Notes: generated by a model from the letters alone, not told the origin. A stretch of 64,000 nt of DNA from Cycas panzhihuaensis (GCA_023213395.1 CM041465.1:242675741-242739740); one strand, 5' to 3'; shown: positions 44,410 through 57,655, counted from the stretch's first letter. Numbers and translations are program-made.

Positions 44410-45246
44410 AATTTTGTATGATCATATTCAACATAATAGTATTTTCTATCATATTTTTTTAAAGAATTTAGGTTGTATTGTCATATACAACAAAGACACT
44501 TGAACACTCCTTCAAAGGAAGGAAGGATACCTCAACTGAAATTGGATTTAATTAGAATCTTTTATATCCAAACTATTGTGTATTTCTAGCAGGATACCTA
44601 ATTATGAAACGCAATCATATTGTGACAATATGCCATATTCTTGTAATCATAATTGGGATGCATATACATATGATCTCGAGAGAAGTTCTCATCATATTTG
44701 GCACATCAATAGATTTCATAAATGATGAGGAGAAAATAAAGCATTTTGTTGGTCCAAGACAAATTTCTACACTTGTGGAGTTAGCAAAGAAAACATTGTC
44801 TTTCTTTTCCTTTTAGGAGAATGTTTATTAGTTTGAAGAGCTAATCATACTTATTACTATTAGTTTGAAGAGATGATCATACTTGTTGCCTTGGAAACAA
44901 ACAAGGAGAATCATTTTATTCTCATGGAAATCTTGAAGTTTAAATCATATATTAACATTTTAGATCTTGGAAATGAATCACACATGCAGTCAGACACATG
45001 AGGAGTCACTAAACAATAAGTAGAAGATAACAAAACAAACATGATATGTAGGCTTTGTTGTATTCCAATTGAAGAGAAAGCTCCTGATATCATCTTAAAA
45101 AAGGTTCTTAGATTAAAACACTATAAATTCAAACAAACTTCTCACGTCAAATCTTATGTCTGTCTTGTTGTTAATCCTTAACATTAGGTGTCATGTTGTC
45201 TTTAGTATCTAGTTTTGTGGTCTTGATATTAAACATTAAGGGGAGG

Positions 45247-45537
45247 TGTTAAGACGTAATGTTTAATATATAAATATTTAATGTATTTAGGTATAAGTTA
45301 TGTCTTAGGGTCATTAATATAATAGTCCAAAGTATTATGTAATGGTCTATTAAGATATTGTCTAAGGTCTAATATAGATGTTTAGTGATGTCATTAAGCA
45401 TGCTTATATGTAATACCTAGTTAATTAGTGAGGTGATTATTATTTAGGTTAAAAGAGTTAATGACAAGTCCAAGTATGTATACATTCTCTTTTAGTAATG
45501 ATTCAATATGAAGAAGATTTAATAACCATGTTTAACA
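45247..45537 (+). mobile_element. Small LTR-like repeat (291 bp)
   Basis: It begins TGTTAA and ends TTAACA, an inverted terminal hexamer, and is preceded by the polypurine-like AAGGGGAGG. Near its end TAATGATTCAATATGAAGAAG resembles the polyadenylation region of plant copia LTRs. A matching 5' LTR was not found in the window, so this is either the 3' LTR of a truncated element or a chance resemblance. Confidence 0.5.
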
Positions 45538-45591
45538 CACCTTAGAATGGGTCTTATAATAACAACCATCTACGTCAGTATATTCCTCGTG

Positions 45592-46575
45592 TAGGCACCC
45601 AATGTTATCTTATCATATCCCTTCAATGCTCAAAAAACAAGGTCAACTCTATTGCATATTACATCTCCATTGAAACTTGAAAAAATACTCAGACATTGAC
45701 CATTTTTTCCTACCTATATGAACTACATAAAAATTGTAATATTGGCACTTAGTAACTCACTATATCACCTCATAAAACAACAGACAATGGCTTCTTATAC
45801 CAAAATTTGACCATTGCTTTTTGATTCTACTATAGGAATCTATCCTATCTTTGAATCTAAATTTTCCTCCTTCACTGAAGCAATCAGATAGCTTGTATGT
45901 TGTGAACATTGCTAGGCTATTACATAATTCTATGATATTGGTCATGTGAGGCATGGCTTTCTATCCCCATCCATCTCGATATGTATACCTTATGCAAAGA
46001 ACCATAACCATGTAGATTATCATAAGCCTTATAAGAACATTAGAGCTATGTAACTCTAGGGATACAACAACCTTCCAGGAGTTCTGATTAATGTTCCTCC
46101 TATTAGACGCAGTGAGAATGGAACTTAGAATAACCTTATCCACTAATGGCTTTCATTATTCTATTAACAGTTGATTCCCTATAGGATCCAACATTTTCAC
46201 ACCTAACTCATGGCATCTCTCACTTCCACAAGTCCCTCTTAGCCACCAAAATAAAATGACAATGCTCTATATACTAAGGAACATGCTTCTAGTACCTAGT
46301 ACAATCCTCACTGCAAATAGGTCATCAAAGAGAGATGGTGTATGTTCTACTCTTTGTCAGTGAAAACAAGAACTACCATAATTAATCTATATTTCATTGT
46401 TGATGAACTTAAAGAGAGAATATAGAGTAGTTCCCTTTTAAGATAAGGGGAAGATATCTGGGGTCATCTTACTTTTACTCAGCTTCAAAGGTCTGATTGA
46501 TTAGCTTCTATTCATGCTAGGCTTGCTAGTAGAGAAGGTATGCTCAAGATCTTAGCAAATACAAATAGTTTGAGG
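45592..46575 (-). repeat. Inverted repeat, right arm
   Basis: Reverse-complement partner of 41717-42712. The inner end lies close to the LTR-like repeat at 45247-45537, which suggests that repeat's element inserted into it. The outer end switches abruptly at about 46575 to the direct repeat 46560-46800. Confidence 0.75.
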
Positions 46576-46800
46576 TATTGAAACCATACTTTAAAGACAT
46601 ATGTATTGGTATATAATTTGAGGTATTCTTTTTACTGATTTAATAGATTTATTTTAGGTTAAAGTAGGTGCATTCATACATCATGGAGTTGAGTGATATT
46701 ATTACTTTTATGCTAGAAAAGAATGGATTTTGGATAACTAACTATAACATAGCCTTACCCAAATATATTAGAACTAATTTTTAAATTTAGAATCAATATT
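46560..46800 (+). repeat. Direct repeat, copy 2
   Basis: Partner of 43385-43630. In copy 1 the preceding sequence is different, so the junction at about 46575 marks a rearrangement. Confidence 0.75.
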
Positions 46801-48703
46801 GAAAGAGAATATAATTGATTCAAAATTAAAGTGATTTACAGTGTCGTTTATGTTTGTACACTGTGGAGAGGTGCGCGCAGGTCATGGAAGTTACACGGCT
46901 CTCTTCCATTTAAGAATTTATTTTTCTTTCATTACGTTTCATAAGGTTTATGAAAATTAAATTGGGTTCTAATATATAACTTAAATACACATTAAAGGAC
47001 TAAAATATGATCATATTAAGTGCCATATAACCTTATTTTAGTGGTAAGAGTAGCAAACTTCAAAAACATTAAGTTGTCTTTTATAATTTTTGACTTTGTA
47101 AAAAGATTGGGGTGTATTTGATAGTTTTTTCACATCCACCTAGCCCCTTAGCAGTCCAATAGGTGGTCATGTGCTATATTTTAGTAAATTGGGGCCAAGT
47201 TTCAAAGGGGCTTAAGCCTTAACCTCACTAAAGTTTTAGCATAAAGGGTACCTATTACTATTTTCTTTATAACTTTTCAACAGAGAGTCAGCATTAGGTG
47301 TTGTCTAAATTGTTGGAAAGGTAATTTAGAGGCTATAGTTTGAAGCCATTCTTAGCTTGATTTAAGTCCATTTCATAGGAGTTATAATCTACTAAATTTG
47401 AGCTATTTATTTAAGCATTCTTGAGCCTTTTCTTATCATTTGAAGGCCTAAATCTAGTATTTCATAATATTTTTTGATGCTATATACTACTGTTGACTAT
47501 TAGTAAGTTGTCATAATCTATTTTTTAGGATAATAAGTGCTTATAATTTGGTTATTATAGGTGTTCTTCTTCGAGGTTGAGGTGGATCTTCTTAGATCAA
47601 GTCCTTTTAAAGAGCTTACTAAACCTTCTTTTCCTTTTAAATTCTTACATTTCTTTTCACTTTTTAGCTTTTCTTATTAAAAAGAACCTTGCTTCTAAAT
47701 AAGATCACCTTAAAATTCATCTTTAACTTGAAACATTAATTAAGATAATCCCAAATTAACAAGATAACTATACTAGCCTTGTAAGGAGAATGATTAGGAT
47801 CCCCAAAGTTTCCACTCCATACATGCCTTTGATATTTCTCTAATTTACTCAGGAAACCATTAGTTATAAGGTGCATTAGGTGGCAGGCTAAGGTGACAAA
47901 TTATCCTTTGGTGTTTGGAGACTAGGTTAAACTCAAAGGGGATAGGTGCCTTGGTTGTTAATTTCTCACTACTAAATCTGTTGTTAAGCATAAGTCGGGT
48001 GTAGGTGGATCCACAAATCAAAGGGGTCTTTGGCCTTCTTAGTAGTTCATATACTAAGGTATATAGAGCCTTGAGCTCATGTACTGATATATAGGGTCCT
48101 TGGTTTACCACTTGTAGGTGCTACTAGATAGGGTAGTAATCAAGAGCTTCCTTAAAGACCCACAAACTTAGAATTCTTGATTAGCAACCCCTAGGTAGAT
48201 AGGACACAAGTACTTAAAACTCAAAGCTAAAGGACACTTAGAAATGGTATTACAAATGCTTCTATTAAACATAATTAAACTCAATAGCCTAAATAACTTT
48301 ATAGCTTAGAAGAAATAAGTCAGAAACCTATTCATCATGAATAACTATTAGGGATATATCAATGGTGATATTCCCTTACCTAGACCAACCTAAGATCCTA
48401 ATGATTCTAGCATCATAATTATACCCAATCTAGTTGCCTTAGCTAACTTTAAAGCTAAGGATAATATAGCCTTGTCTTTCCTCCACTTGGCAGTAGAAGA
48501 CTAAGTGGATTAGAATATAAAAATAGCATAAACCTCTCACAAAGCCTAGACCATCCTATGTTCTCTCTATGAGAGGAAAGATAAGTCAAGACCCTTGACT
48601 CTTAAAACATGCTTATTTGCTACCCCCTTTACTAGAAACATTACTTCCCATCTAACTGAAATTAAGATAATTAGAAATTAACTAGTAATCCTTAGAGACC
48701 CTC
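46801..48703. other. Spacer before the second gypsy element
   Basis: No gene is recognised. A minus-strand open frame at 47860-48111 (83 codons, starting at GTG; VNQGPYISVHELKALYTLVY) is the longest, and I know no homolog. The rest is AT-rich. Confidence 0.35.
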
Positions 48704-51700
48704 TGCTTCTCAGCTACCAAGAATGGGCATGAATGAGTCAACTCAGGTAAGTACAGGTGCACTTCTATCCCTCACCTTTACCAGTTCTAAGAAATATGGA
48801 TTGAAGCACTACATTTACATTACACGATGATTGATTCACTGCATGATCATTATGCATTCACTGCTTGGCTATACTGCATCTTAACACCTTTTTCAGCCTA
48901 TGACGATCTAGGGATGTAAATCCCATGGTGCTCCATAACCCTCCTCAGTGTCCCCATTATGTGCCTAAGTACCATTTGGCCTCTGTAGCCCAATCTCATC
49001 ACTTGTTAGTGTATCATGACCCCTAACACCTTGCCTAGGCTTGGTTGGCGTCCTCCACCTGTTTATTGACTTTCTGAGAACTTCTTGTCATTAGTACATG
49101 TCTGTTATAGGCTTTCCTAAGCACTACAACCCTTTCCTACCACTTAGAATGAGTACCACACCCCTTTAGGCCTGTATCTCCCTCTTTTTGGAGCTCCCAG
49201 GCTCTCGTCCCTTTGGTTTTCTAATGTTTTTGTCACACTGCGATAAACTTTACGATACCACTACAAACTTAGTAGTACCACTAAGTTTACCACGGGGTAA
49301 TTGTCACAACTTATTTTTAAAAATATTCCATGGCTAATTTCGCATTTATTGTGAAATTACCACATGGCAATGACTTATTCCTAGCCTAGGCCAAACCATA
49401 ATCACTCGATTGAGCTAGGGTTGGGTTTAAAAACCCAAAAACATCCTTATTTGCTTGCTCTCTCACTTATTTTTTCTATCACTTCATCAAAAAATACCAT
49501 GCAATAGGACATAACCTACTACATCAACTTCTTAGCCAACTACTAAGCCTCCTATAACTTTAGACACACAACAACAGGCCTATAATGTAGCCACCTAGGT
49601 GAGGATCATACTCCAAGTGCTTTATCAAGTTAAATTCTCCTTTTCACTCCATTTTCTTTCCAGCTTGTTACTCCTTTGGGGTTTCCCACCTGCAAACCCC
49701 ACAGGGTTGGTCTCTCTCCCCTTCTCTTAGGCAAATCTACCTATGATCTACACATAACAGGTATTTCTGAGTTGATACTTTGTTTTCCCTTCCTTTGAGT
49801 AACATAAACATAGTTTATCAATACTTTTGTAGCATTTTTTCTATGTTTCTCTAATGTAAATGGGAGGCAAAACCCTCCCTTTTTCGTTGGTTTCCTTTTG
49901 TTCTTCTAGCTACTCCTTGGTTTCTTCAAGGAGGTAACAAAGAAGAGGCACTCACGAAGAGTGAAAGGAGCAAAGGCAGGGTTTTGCACCCAGCAAGCTT
50001 TCTCCTTAAGGGTAGCCCCCTTCTCTCCTCACCTCTTCTTCTCTTCATGCTTCCTTTAAGTTTCCAAAGGGCTGTTAGAAGGAAGGTCACTATTGGTAGC
50101 AGTGTAGGTAGCCCATTGCTATGCTTGCTACCAGTCCTTACTGGTCCTACACAAGTGGGTTTTCAACCCCCATCCCATATCTCTTTCACCCTTTGGCATA
50201 GCCTTTTCAAGGTTATAAAAGTTGCACGTCGCAACTTATGTAGCATTGACGACATTTACAATATTATTCACTGCTTCTTGGCTTGCATTCTAAAAGTTTG
50301 TTGTACTTTCCTCTCTTTGTATTATGATACTTAGGAAGCATGGAGCACTTGCTGATTCAGAGGGTTAGCCATTCTGAGGCTGGCCACACTCCTTCTTCTT
50401 TTACCCCTCTTTTCCCAAATATTATTTATTAAGTGACATACAAAAAATGAAGAGTAATATTGTGGTGAATATATTTCTTTTGGTTATGATACATGCATCC
50501 TATTATTATCCATATTGTATATCTATCCTATATATATTTTACGCTCCTTGGGAAAGGGCAAACCTTGTTTGATTGTAGGTCATCTTATTGTATGTGGAAA
50601 GTGAAGGAGATTTTGTTCTGGGCACGTTCCTCCCTTTCCAACCATCATTTCTCTTAGCTCATGAAGTTGTAAGTTAAAGTTGTATTTACTTTCACATTTC
50701 CTTATATTGCTTTCTTTTCTTATATTTTCCTTTGATTTGGGGAAAGGTAAGGGAGCCCCCCTCTCCTTCTTCACCAACATCATTCCATTGTACCGTCCAT
50801 GTTTGGAGAAAAGCGAGGATAGTGGGCATAGCAAGGTCAGTGCTACTTTGGTTGTTGTATTCCAAGTATGCCTCACGTTTTCCTAATTTTCCTCCCTTTG
50901 CTTTCCTCTCTTTGTTTGTATATCATTTGGAAAAGAAAAAGAAGAAGGATTAGCTTAGGTTACTTTCACTTAACTCGTTTGCTTACTTCTTTATAAAGTG
51001 CATGTAGAACTTTCGCATGTGTATCCCTTTTACCTTATTACGTTGCCTAATGACCTTGCATCTTTTGCATGTGTTTTATGCCAAATAGCTATCCTTTATA
51101 ATCTTTCTTTCTTACATTCAAAATATTAGCTTAGGTTACTTTCACTTAACTCATTTGCTTGTTTCTTTATAAAGTGCATGTTGAACTTTCGCATGTGTAT
51201 CCATTTTACCTTATTACATTGCCTAACGACCTTGCATCTTTTGCATGTGTTTTATGCCAAATAACTATCCTTTATAATCTTTCTTTCTTACATTCAAAAG
51301 ATAAAGAGAGTGAGGTTACATGTGTGGGTAAGTGAGTGAGAACTTCATACTATTTCTTTACTTTAATAAGTAACTTCTTCACACATAAAGAACACATCGT
51401 TACATGCACTTCACCCTCCCTACATCACTCCACATTGTAACCAATAAATATAAATATTGAGACATCTCTTTTATTGGTTTCTACCCCTAAGATCCTCTTA
51501 GGTTTGGTGCCTTGAGGGCATCCCCCCTTTCAAGGCTACTTTCTATGTCTTCTCCACTCAGTTTGGTTAGACTACTTTAGTGTGACCTTTAGGTCAATAC
51601 CTAACCCATGAAATTAGCCATCCTCTTAACCCCTCACATGTGTGTGCCATCCTTCTTTTCTACTAAAATCATCTCCTTCATACTCCCTTTCCACGTTGGG

Positions 51701-52001
51701 AGCCTTTCCCTCACTCTTTCTTTCCTCTCTCCTTCAGCCATCTAAGGGCAAGAGGGTCCCTCTTGAGGTTACTTGGGAAACCAAGGAGATCCCTTGCTTG
51801 CTTGTCACTCCAAATCATGGAAGGATTGCCTCAAAGGAGTTTGTGTACCATTTGCAAGTCTCGAACCTACATTCTGACCATGAATGCCCTTTGTGGATGA
51901 TTGCTTTCACTTGCCACTGTAGGTCCATATCTACCTAAACTATTGATCATTTATCTTGACCTCGTCCGAGTTTAGTTAACCCCCCCATAGGTGTGATTCC
52001 A
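48704..52001 (+). mobile_element. 5' LTR of the second gypsy element
   Basis: Begins TGCTTCTCAGCTACC (TG kept) and ends GATTCCA; one spacer base and a PBS follow. It aligns with the other family LTRs: GGTAAGTACAGG at 48747 with GGTAAGTGCGGG of the younger LTR, the splice donor AAAGGTAAGG at 50743-50752, and the terminal TTTAGTTAACCC..GTGATTCCA. At about 3.3 kb it is the longest, partly because of a 176-bp internal tandem duplication. It contains a hairpin motif at 49265-49288. No convincing gene lies in it. Confidence 0.78.
50950..51301 (+). repeat. 176-bp tandem duplication inside the LTR
   Basis: 50950-51125 and 51126-51301 are near-identical (TTAGCTTAGGTTACTTTCAC to CTTTCTTTCTTACATTCAAAA) with few substitutions. 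I did not find it in the other family LTRs. Confidence 0.9.
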
Positions 52002-52002
52002 C

Positions 52003-52020
52003 TGGTGACCATACTGGGGA
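52003..52020 (+). promoter_or_regulatory. Primer binding site of the second gypsy element
   Basis: TGGTGACCATACTGGGGA lies one base after the LTR, like TGGCGACCATCTTTGGGG of the younger element. Confidence 0.7.
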
Positions 52021-52181
52021 CTCTCCAGTAAGGGATTAATCCTCTCTCCCTTCTTGTTGGTGCTACCTCCTTTCTGGTAGCTCTCCTCGATTTGTTAGGT
52101 AGCCCCCAACATTTGTCACCTTATCTCATTTTCTTCTAATTTCTAGGGGAAAAATTGTATGTGACAGTTCTCTCGTTGCTT

Positions 52182-54600
52182 ATGAGGCCTTCCTCCCTTG
52201 TTGGAAGACTCCTCTTACCATCCCTTCCCTCGTTAGATTCTAATTCGACCATGGAAAGATTTCCTTTAGATTGCGCATGTCATGCCTATGCTTTTGAAGC
52301 TCATGGGCCATCCATCTCTTTCCAAGGACCCACCTAAGAGGGTTATGATCCTATCTTTTACCCGGGTGATCAAGAACACCTACAAGCCCATCACCTCTCC
52401 ACCCATGAAATGGTGGCCTCTTCTCCCTTAGAGCACCACCACTTTGATAGTGATCCTCACGAGGATCAACCTGTAGGGTCTACCTCATATGAGGACCCTT
52501 CCACCTCTTATGATCAGGTGGATACCCCTCTTATGGATGTTATGGAAGCCCTTAACCAGTGCTTCCAAGTCACTTACCTCCAATCACATCTTGGGTGGTT
52601 CGAGAACATCTTACAAAATATTGTGCTTCCTTCCTCTACATCCGCTCCACCTCGTCCATATCATCTAGTTCCCTTACCTACCATGAGGGTGTCCATTAAC
52701 CCATCTTCTTCTCCCTATAGTACATATTCCTTAGGGACTACCCAAGATGTGTCCTCTTCCTAACTTGGGTTGAGCATAACCCCATCCAGTTAAATAACTA
52801 GACCTCCACCAACCATAGTATACCCACCTCCTAATAGATCTAGAGGACCCGTATACACCCCTACCTCTAGTCGCATGGGGTCTGCCCCCATGCACTTCCA
52901 AGCTCAGCCTAAGGATCCTTCCCTTTACATGCCTCCAGGTTACACTTCTTAACCATGGGGGCATGGTAAGGGAAATCCACTTCTGGTTTTTTTGGTGGAC
53001 CCTTTGCACCCATATGGGGTCGTGCCACCTATGGGCGACCCATATAGGTAAAACTTAGTTCTGCACTCCTCCATTCCATCTTCCTATGTCACCTCTCATG
53101 TTGTACCTTTGTAAGGATGGAAAACCCCCTTCCAAAGTGCCATATCTTAAGCCCCTTTCTAACAAGGAGGGACGGGTCCCTCATACCCATCCACACCTTT
53201 GCCAATTCATTCGAATGTGGGATTAACACCTTCTCACCAAATGGGAGGAGGTCCCTATCCCCTTTCAAGCCAAGTCTCCCATGGAGGATTTGGTCAACTT
53301 TGCCCACCTCTTCCTCTACCTCTTGTTGATCCTATGATCCAGCCTAGGGTATGTCCCTTCGTGGATTATAGATCGACCCCTCTATCCATTGAGGTGCTAA
53401 GAACTAACTTACTGCCTTACCCTCTTGAGGTTTCCAAGTTTGATGGGGCCTCCTCCCAAGACCCAATAGAGCATGTCAGAGGATTCTCTGTGGTGTGTAT
53501 CGATTATTAGGCATACAACCACATCCTGATGAAACTCTTCCTGCACTCCCTTCAAGGTGATGCCCTTAAGTGGTTCTATCACCTCCCAGTACATTCCATC
53601 CATTCATTCCCACACCTCGTTGATGAATTCATCAACTATTTTAACATAGCATGTCCCTTTGAGAGTGGAATAAAGACTCTCTTGTCTCTTAAACAAGGTC
53701 ATGATGAGATGAATCATGACTTTGTGAGATGCTTCCATGATCTGCTTCAATCCACTAAGGAAACCTTGCTTAAGGAGTTGAAAAGAGATCTCTTCGTTAA
53801 TGCCCTTTGCCCTGAAATCCATGTTGAAGTCCTTAAAATAGGGGCGAAAATGTGTAATTCTACCATAGCCAAGTGCTTGGCCCTTGAGGTAATTAAGATC
53901 TAAGTAGGTCTCAAAAAGCCTCTTAAATCCTCACAATGGTGTGAGGCATCTTTTCCACCCTATGAGACTAAAGTCCAATAGCCTCTTAGGTCTTCTTCTC
54001 ATCTTACAGAAAAGACCTTGGATCCTCTAACCTCTCCTATACATACTTTTGAATGTGCCATGAAGGAGCTTAAACTTCAAGCCTCTTCATCCCCTACCTC
54101 ACATAAACTAGTTCACCAAGCTTCTCAAGCTACACCTCTAAGGACAGTAATACCCAATCTTCTCAAACAAAGAAGCCCAACTCTTACTTAGAGAAGAAAT
54201 GGTGTTCCATTCACGGGGAGTGCTTTCATGAAGATTCATGATGTAGGGACCAACAACCTAGAGTTGCCCCGCAACATGACTCTTCCCCCAAATGGGTGTC
54301 TAGGATAAACCTAGACCAATCCATCCATAAGGATCCTTTCCCTAAACATGGGGAACATGATGGCAATAACTAGCAAAATGGAAACTGAAATAGAGGAAGG
54401 TCTCCTAACCCTTGCCCTTCACAAGTTAAAGGGAAGGGTATCGAGAATTCTTCTTCTTCTTCTGGTTCTCCTAACCACTGAACTCCTTCTCCCTCTCATT
54501 CTCAAAACAAGGGAAAGAGAGTCATTTCAATTCTCAAGACTACACCATTATATGCCTTAACTTAGTCTCGATGAGCTAAAGAGGTAAATAATGCCTCTTC
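52182..54600 (+). pseudogene. gag of the second gypsy element
   Basis: ATG at 52182 (MRPSSLVGRLLLPSLPSLDS). The text parallels the younger gag, with an acidic N-terminal part (52410-52760), then the capsid domain at 53529-53903 (GDALKWFYHL..LVDEFINYFNIACPFESGIKT..DFVRCFHDLLQST). A CX2HX4HX4C knuckle follows near 54206 (KKWCSIHGECFHEDS), its last Cys preceded by a TGA. Stops include TAG at 53508-53510, where the younger copy has Trp, and TAA at 53901-53903, where it has Gln; frameshifts also occur. The copy is dead. Confidence 0.85.
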
Positions 54601-54679
54601 TTCCATACCTCACTTTAATCATCTTCTAGAAGTCCCTTCTCTAGAAATCCCTACACTTCCCAAGACCATTCATGTATGC

Positions 54680-55300
54680 TCTATTTGTTACTATTTTCGA
54701 AGGGCACTTCCCCAACCTACCGCAAAGGGGAAGCTCTTCTCCATCATTGACAAGCTCCACATAGTAGCTGCAAGGATATCCATGATAGATGTCTTGAGAA
54801 GTTTCCCTAAACAATACATCTTTCTCTTAGAAACTTTAGGGTTGGTTGACATATCTGTTCATGCCTTGGGTATCACCCCAGGTCGCGAACCCATCATCTC
54901 TTTTGACCCTAAAGATCTTCCCCTATCTAGTGAAATGGAATGCCAATGGAACTACCACTTCACCATAACCATAACCATACTTGAGTGCACCCTCCGAAGA
55001 ACCATCATAGATAATGGTTCTTCCATCAATGCCATGCCCTTATGCATCATGCAAGAGCTTGGCATCTTGGCCCTCTAATTAGTTCCATGGCAGTGTCAAG
55101 GCTACGACGGTAGTGAAAAGACACCCTTAGGATTAGTGTCTATTCCTCTTACCTTTGAGGATAAAACTATCCTCAATGATATTGTAGTCCTTGATGTAGA
55201 TGTCGACTATAACCTCTTGTTAGGATGTCCATGGCTCGACCAAATGGGGGCCGTGTGCTCATCCTGTTGGGGGCAACTTAAATTCATCCATGAGGGATGA
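54680..55300 (+). pseudogene. Aspartic protease of the second gypsy element
   Basis: The frame 54782-55078 runs from MIDVLRSFPKQYIFLLETLG to the active-site segment IIDNGSSINAMPLCIMQELG. The typical D-(T/S)-G is D-N-G here, followed by the usual small-residue and hydrophobic flap pattern. After a stop at 55076-55078 the text goes on in other phases to LLGCPWLDQMGAVCSSCWGQ (about 55218-55280), which matches the younger copy. The asparagine in the active site may be a mutation or a family variant; the younger copy cannot be read there. Confidence 0.75.
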
Positions 55301-55879
55301 ATGGGGGTTGTCCCCTAGGAGCCTCCTCCTACCAAATAATCCCGTCAACCTTGTCAAGCAATTTGCGATAAGGCAAAGGGCGATAAGGGTCCTTCTACCC
55401 ATGCATCCACTTATTCCATTGACATTCATAATTCGTTTCACCTTGAAGAAGGTCCTTTTATTTCTTTCACGAACCTTATCTGCTTTGCCTCTATTGGTGT
55501 AGGGAGCTATGGGTATCTCACCATGCTTAGTGATGAGGACTGTGATGGTGAGGATGAGGATCTCCCTCACCTTATATCCCTTTCAAACATAAGTAGGGGG
55601 AATTCTCTCCATTTCAGGTTCTGACCTAAAACCTCTTCCATCAAGGAGACCAGTTTTCCTCTTGGATCACATGTCATAGCTCCTGCCTCTCGTGCGACCT
55701 CCTACACCACTTTACTTTATACTTCACTGCCCTCCGCAGGTGATGGGGTGAAGGGACCTCTTATTACCTATCATAAGAGGATCCCCTTTGACTCTTCCAA
55801 AGAGTCCCTTGAGTACATTAAGTGGTGGGTTGACCGCTACGGCCCCGCCACTCCTTCCACTCATCACTCCTCATCTTCT

Positions 55880-56830
55880 TGAAGTATGGTTATCCATGGG
55901 ATAGACAGCTTTGAGGATGATGAGGCTATGGTTGAGTATTTAGTGGGATTTACACCCAATCTCCCTCTTGGTCACTATAGGATTGGTCACTAGAAGGTCT
56001 TAGCTATTAGGTCACCTTTAGCTGACCTAAACCCATCTTCTTATTTGCTCCCTCCTATCGACCGAGCCCCCCTTCGGTTTGAGGAAGAGAATGCCATGTG
56101 CACGGGGGTAACTAAGGACATAGTCATCGCCCTTGGTAAGGTCATAAAGGTGGGAATAGAATGCTCTCCTGATAAAATAAAGGAGTATACCCTTCTATTC
56201 CAGGAATTCCAAGATGTTTCTGCGTGGGACTACTCTGATATAAAGGGAATAGACCCTTCTATTATCACCTATAATCTCACCACTATTCTAGGTGCTCGCC
56301 CTGTACATAAAAAATAATGTCCTCTTTATCCAAAACTCTTAGTTACCGTGAAGATAGAAGTGGAGAAACTCCTCAATGTGGGGTTAATTGCTTCCATTGA
56401 CTACCCCAAGTGGGTCTCCAATATCATCCCAGTTGCCAGAAAGAATAAGACAATCAGGATATGTGTTGACTTTCATGACATCAACAATGCATGTCCTAAG
56501 GATAACCTTCCTCTACCTTTCATCAATCAAATCATCAGTTTTGAAGTCATACCCTTAATGGATGGCTTCTCAGGCTACAACCAAATCCAAATCTCCCCTA
56601 AAGGCTACCACAAGACGACCTTCACTATGCCTTGGGGCACCTTCTCTTACGAAGTGATGCCCTTTTGGCTAAAGAATGCAGGTACCACTTATCGAAGGGT
56701 GATGCAATTTATCTTTCATGACCTTATTAACAACACTCTCGAGGTTTTCATGGACGACATGATGGGCCTCTCACATATTAGGGCCCACCATCCTACTAAT
56801 TTGTGGGCCATCTTCACATGATGCTGTAAA
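55880..56830 (+). pseudogene. Linker and reverse transcriptase of the second gypsy element
   Basis: The linker (NAMCTGVTKDIVIALGKVIK, 56045-56317) runs to the RT. The RT (56348-56821) has IDYPKWVSNIIPVARKN, IRICVDFHDINNACPKD, MDGFSGYNQIQISPKGYHKT and the active site FMDD at 56747-56758. The frame closes at 56821, soon after the active site. One TAA interrupts the linker-RT junction. Compared with the younger copy some residues are missing between the two palm motifs (INQIISFEVIPLMDG). Confidence 0.88.
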
Positions 56831-56899
56831 TACCATATAAGCCTAAATCCTCTGAAATATGTATTTGTTGTAATAGCTAGCAAATTCCTTAGCTTCCTT

Positions 56900-57655
56900 G
56901 TTTCAAAATAGGGAATCCAAATTGACCTTGACATGCCACCTCTTAAGACCCAACAATAAATCAAGTCATTCTTGGGTAGGCTGGGATTTCTTAGGCGTTT
57001 CTTGGCGAACTTCGTCATAAATGTAAAATCCTTTACCAACCTATTGAAGAAAGAGGTCTCATTTATTTGGTATTTGAAGGCCCATCAATCCTTCAAGGAG
57101 CTCAAGAGGGACCTTACTTTTTCCCTAACTTTGGCACCTCCTCGCTTCAACAGACCCTTCATTCTTTACACATCGACTACTAATGAATCCTTGGGTGCCA
57201 TGTGAGCCCAAGAAGACGACTCAGGAATTGAAAGAGCTATTTACTTCATTAGTCATACCCTTGTAGCTACCGAACTTATTTACTCTCTCATCAAGAAGGA
57301 ATGTCTCTCCTTGGTATATGCTACTAAGAAGTTTATGTACTACTTGCTCGAGAACACTACTCGAGTGGTCATTCAGTCTGATTCCTTAAGGTACCTGCTA
57401 ACCGATCTGACTTGATAGGTAGGACTAGCAAGTGGGCCATCTTTCTTCAAGAGTTTGATCTCCAAATCGTCAATAGGATATCAAAGAAGAGGATGGTGGT
57501 GGTTGAACAATTAAGTGACACTGCCATCCTGAATCTTTCTGATACTCCAGTCGACGATTCTTTTTGCCTGATGAGCCCATTTTGTCTATTCAAGCTTCCT
57601 TCCTCTATCCATTGGCCGATAGTGAGTGGTATAGGGACATTGTGTAATACCTCAC
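56900..57655 (+). pseudogene. RNase H and linker of the second gypsy element
   Basis: Decayed but readable: KSFLGRLGFLRRFLANFV and TNLLKKEVSFIW (thumb region), APPRFNRPFILYTS, then AQEDDSGIERAIYFIS..KKECLSLVYATKKFMYYLL. A TGA at 57202-57204 stands where the younger copy has Leu. The linker (VVEQLSDTAILNLSDTPVDD) leads to integrase. Confidence 0.75.

Noticed and set aside
44604-44816. 70-codon frame after the unrecognised ORF
   Set aside because: Probably a decayed continuation of the same protein in another phase; listing it as a gene would be unsupported.
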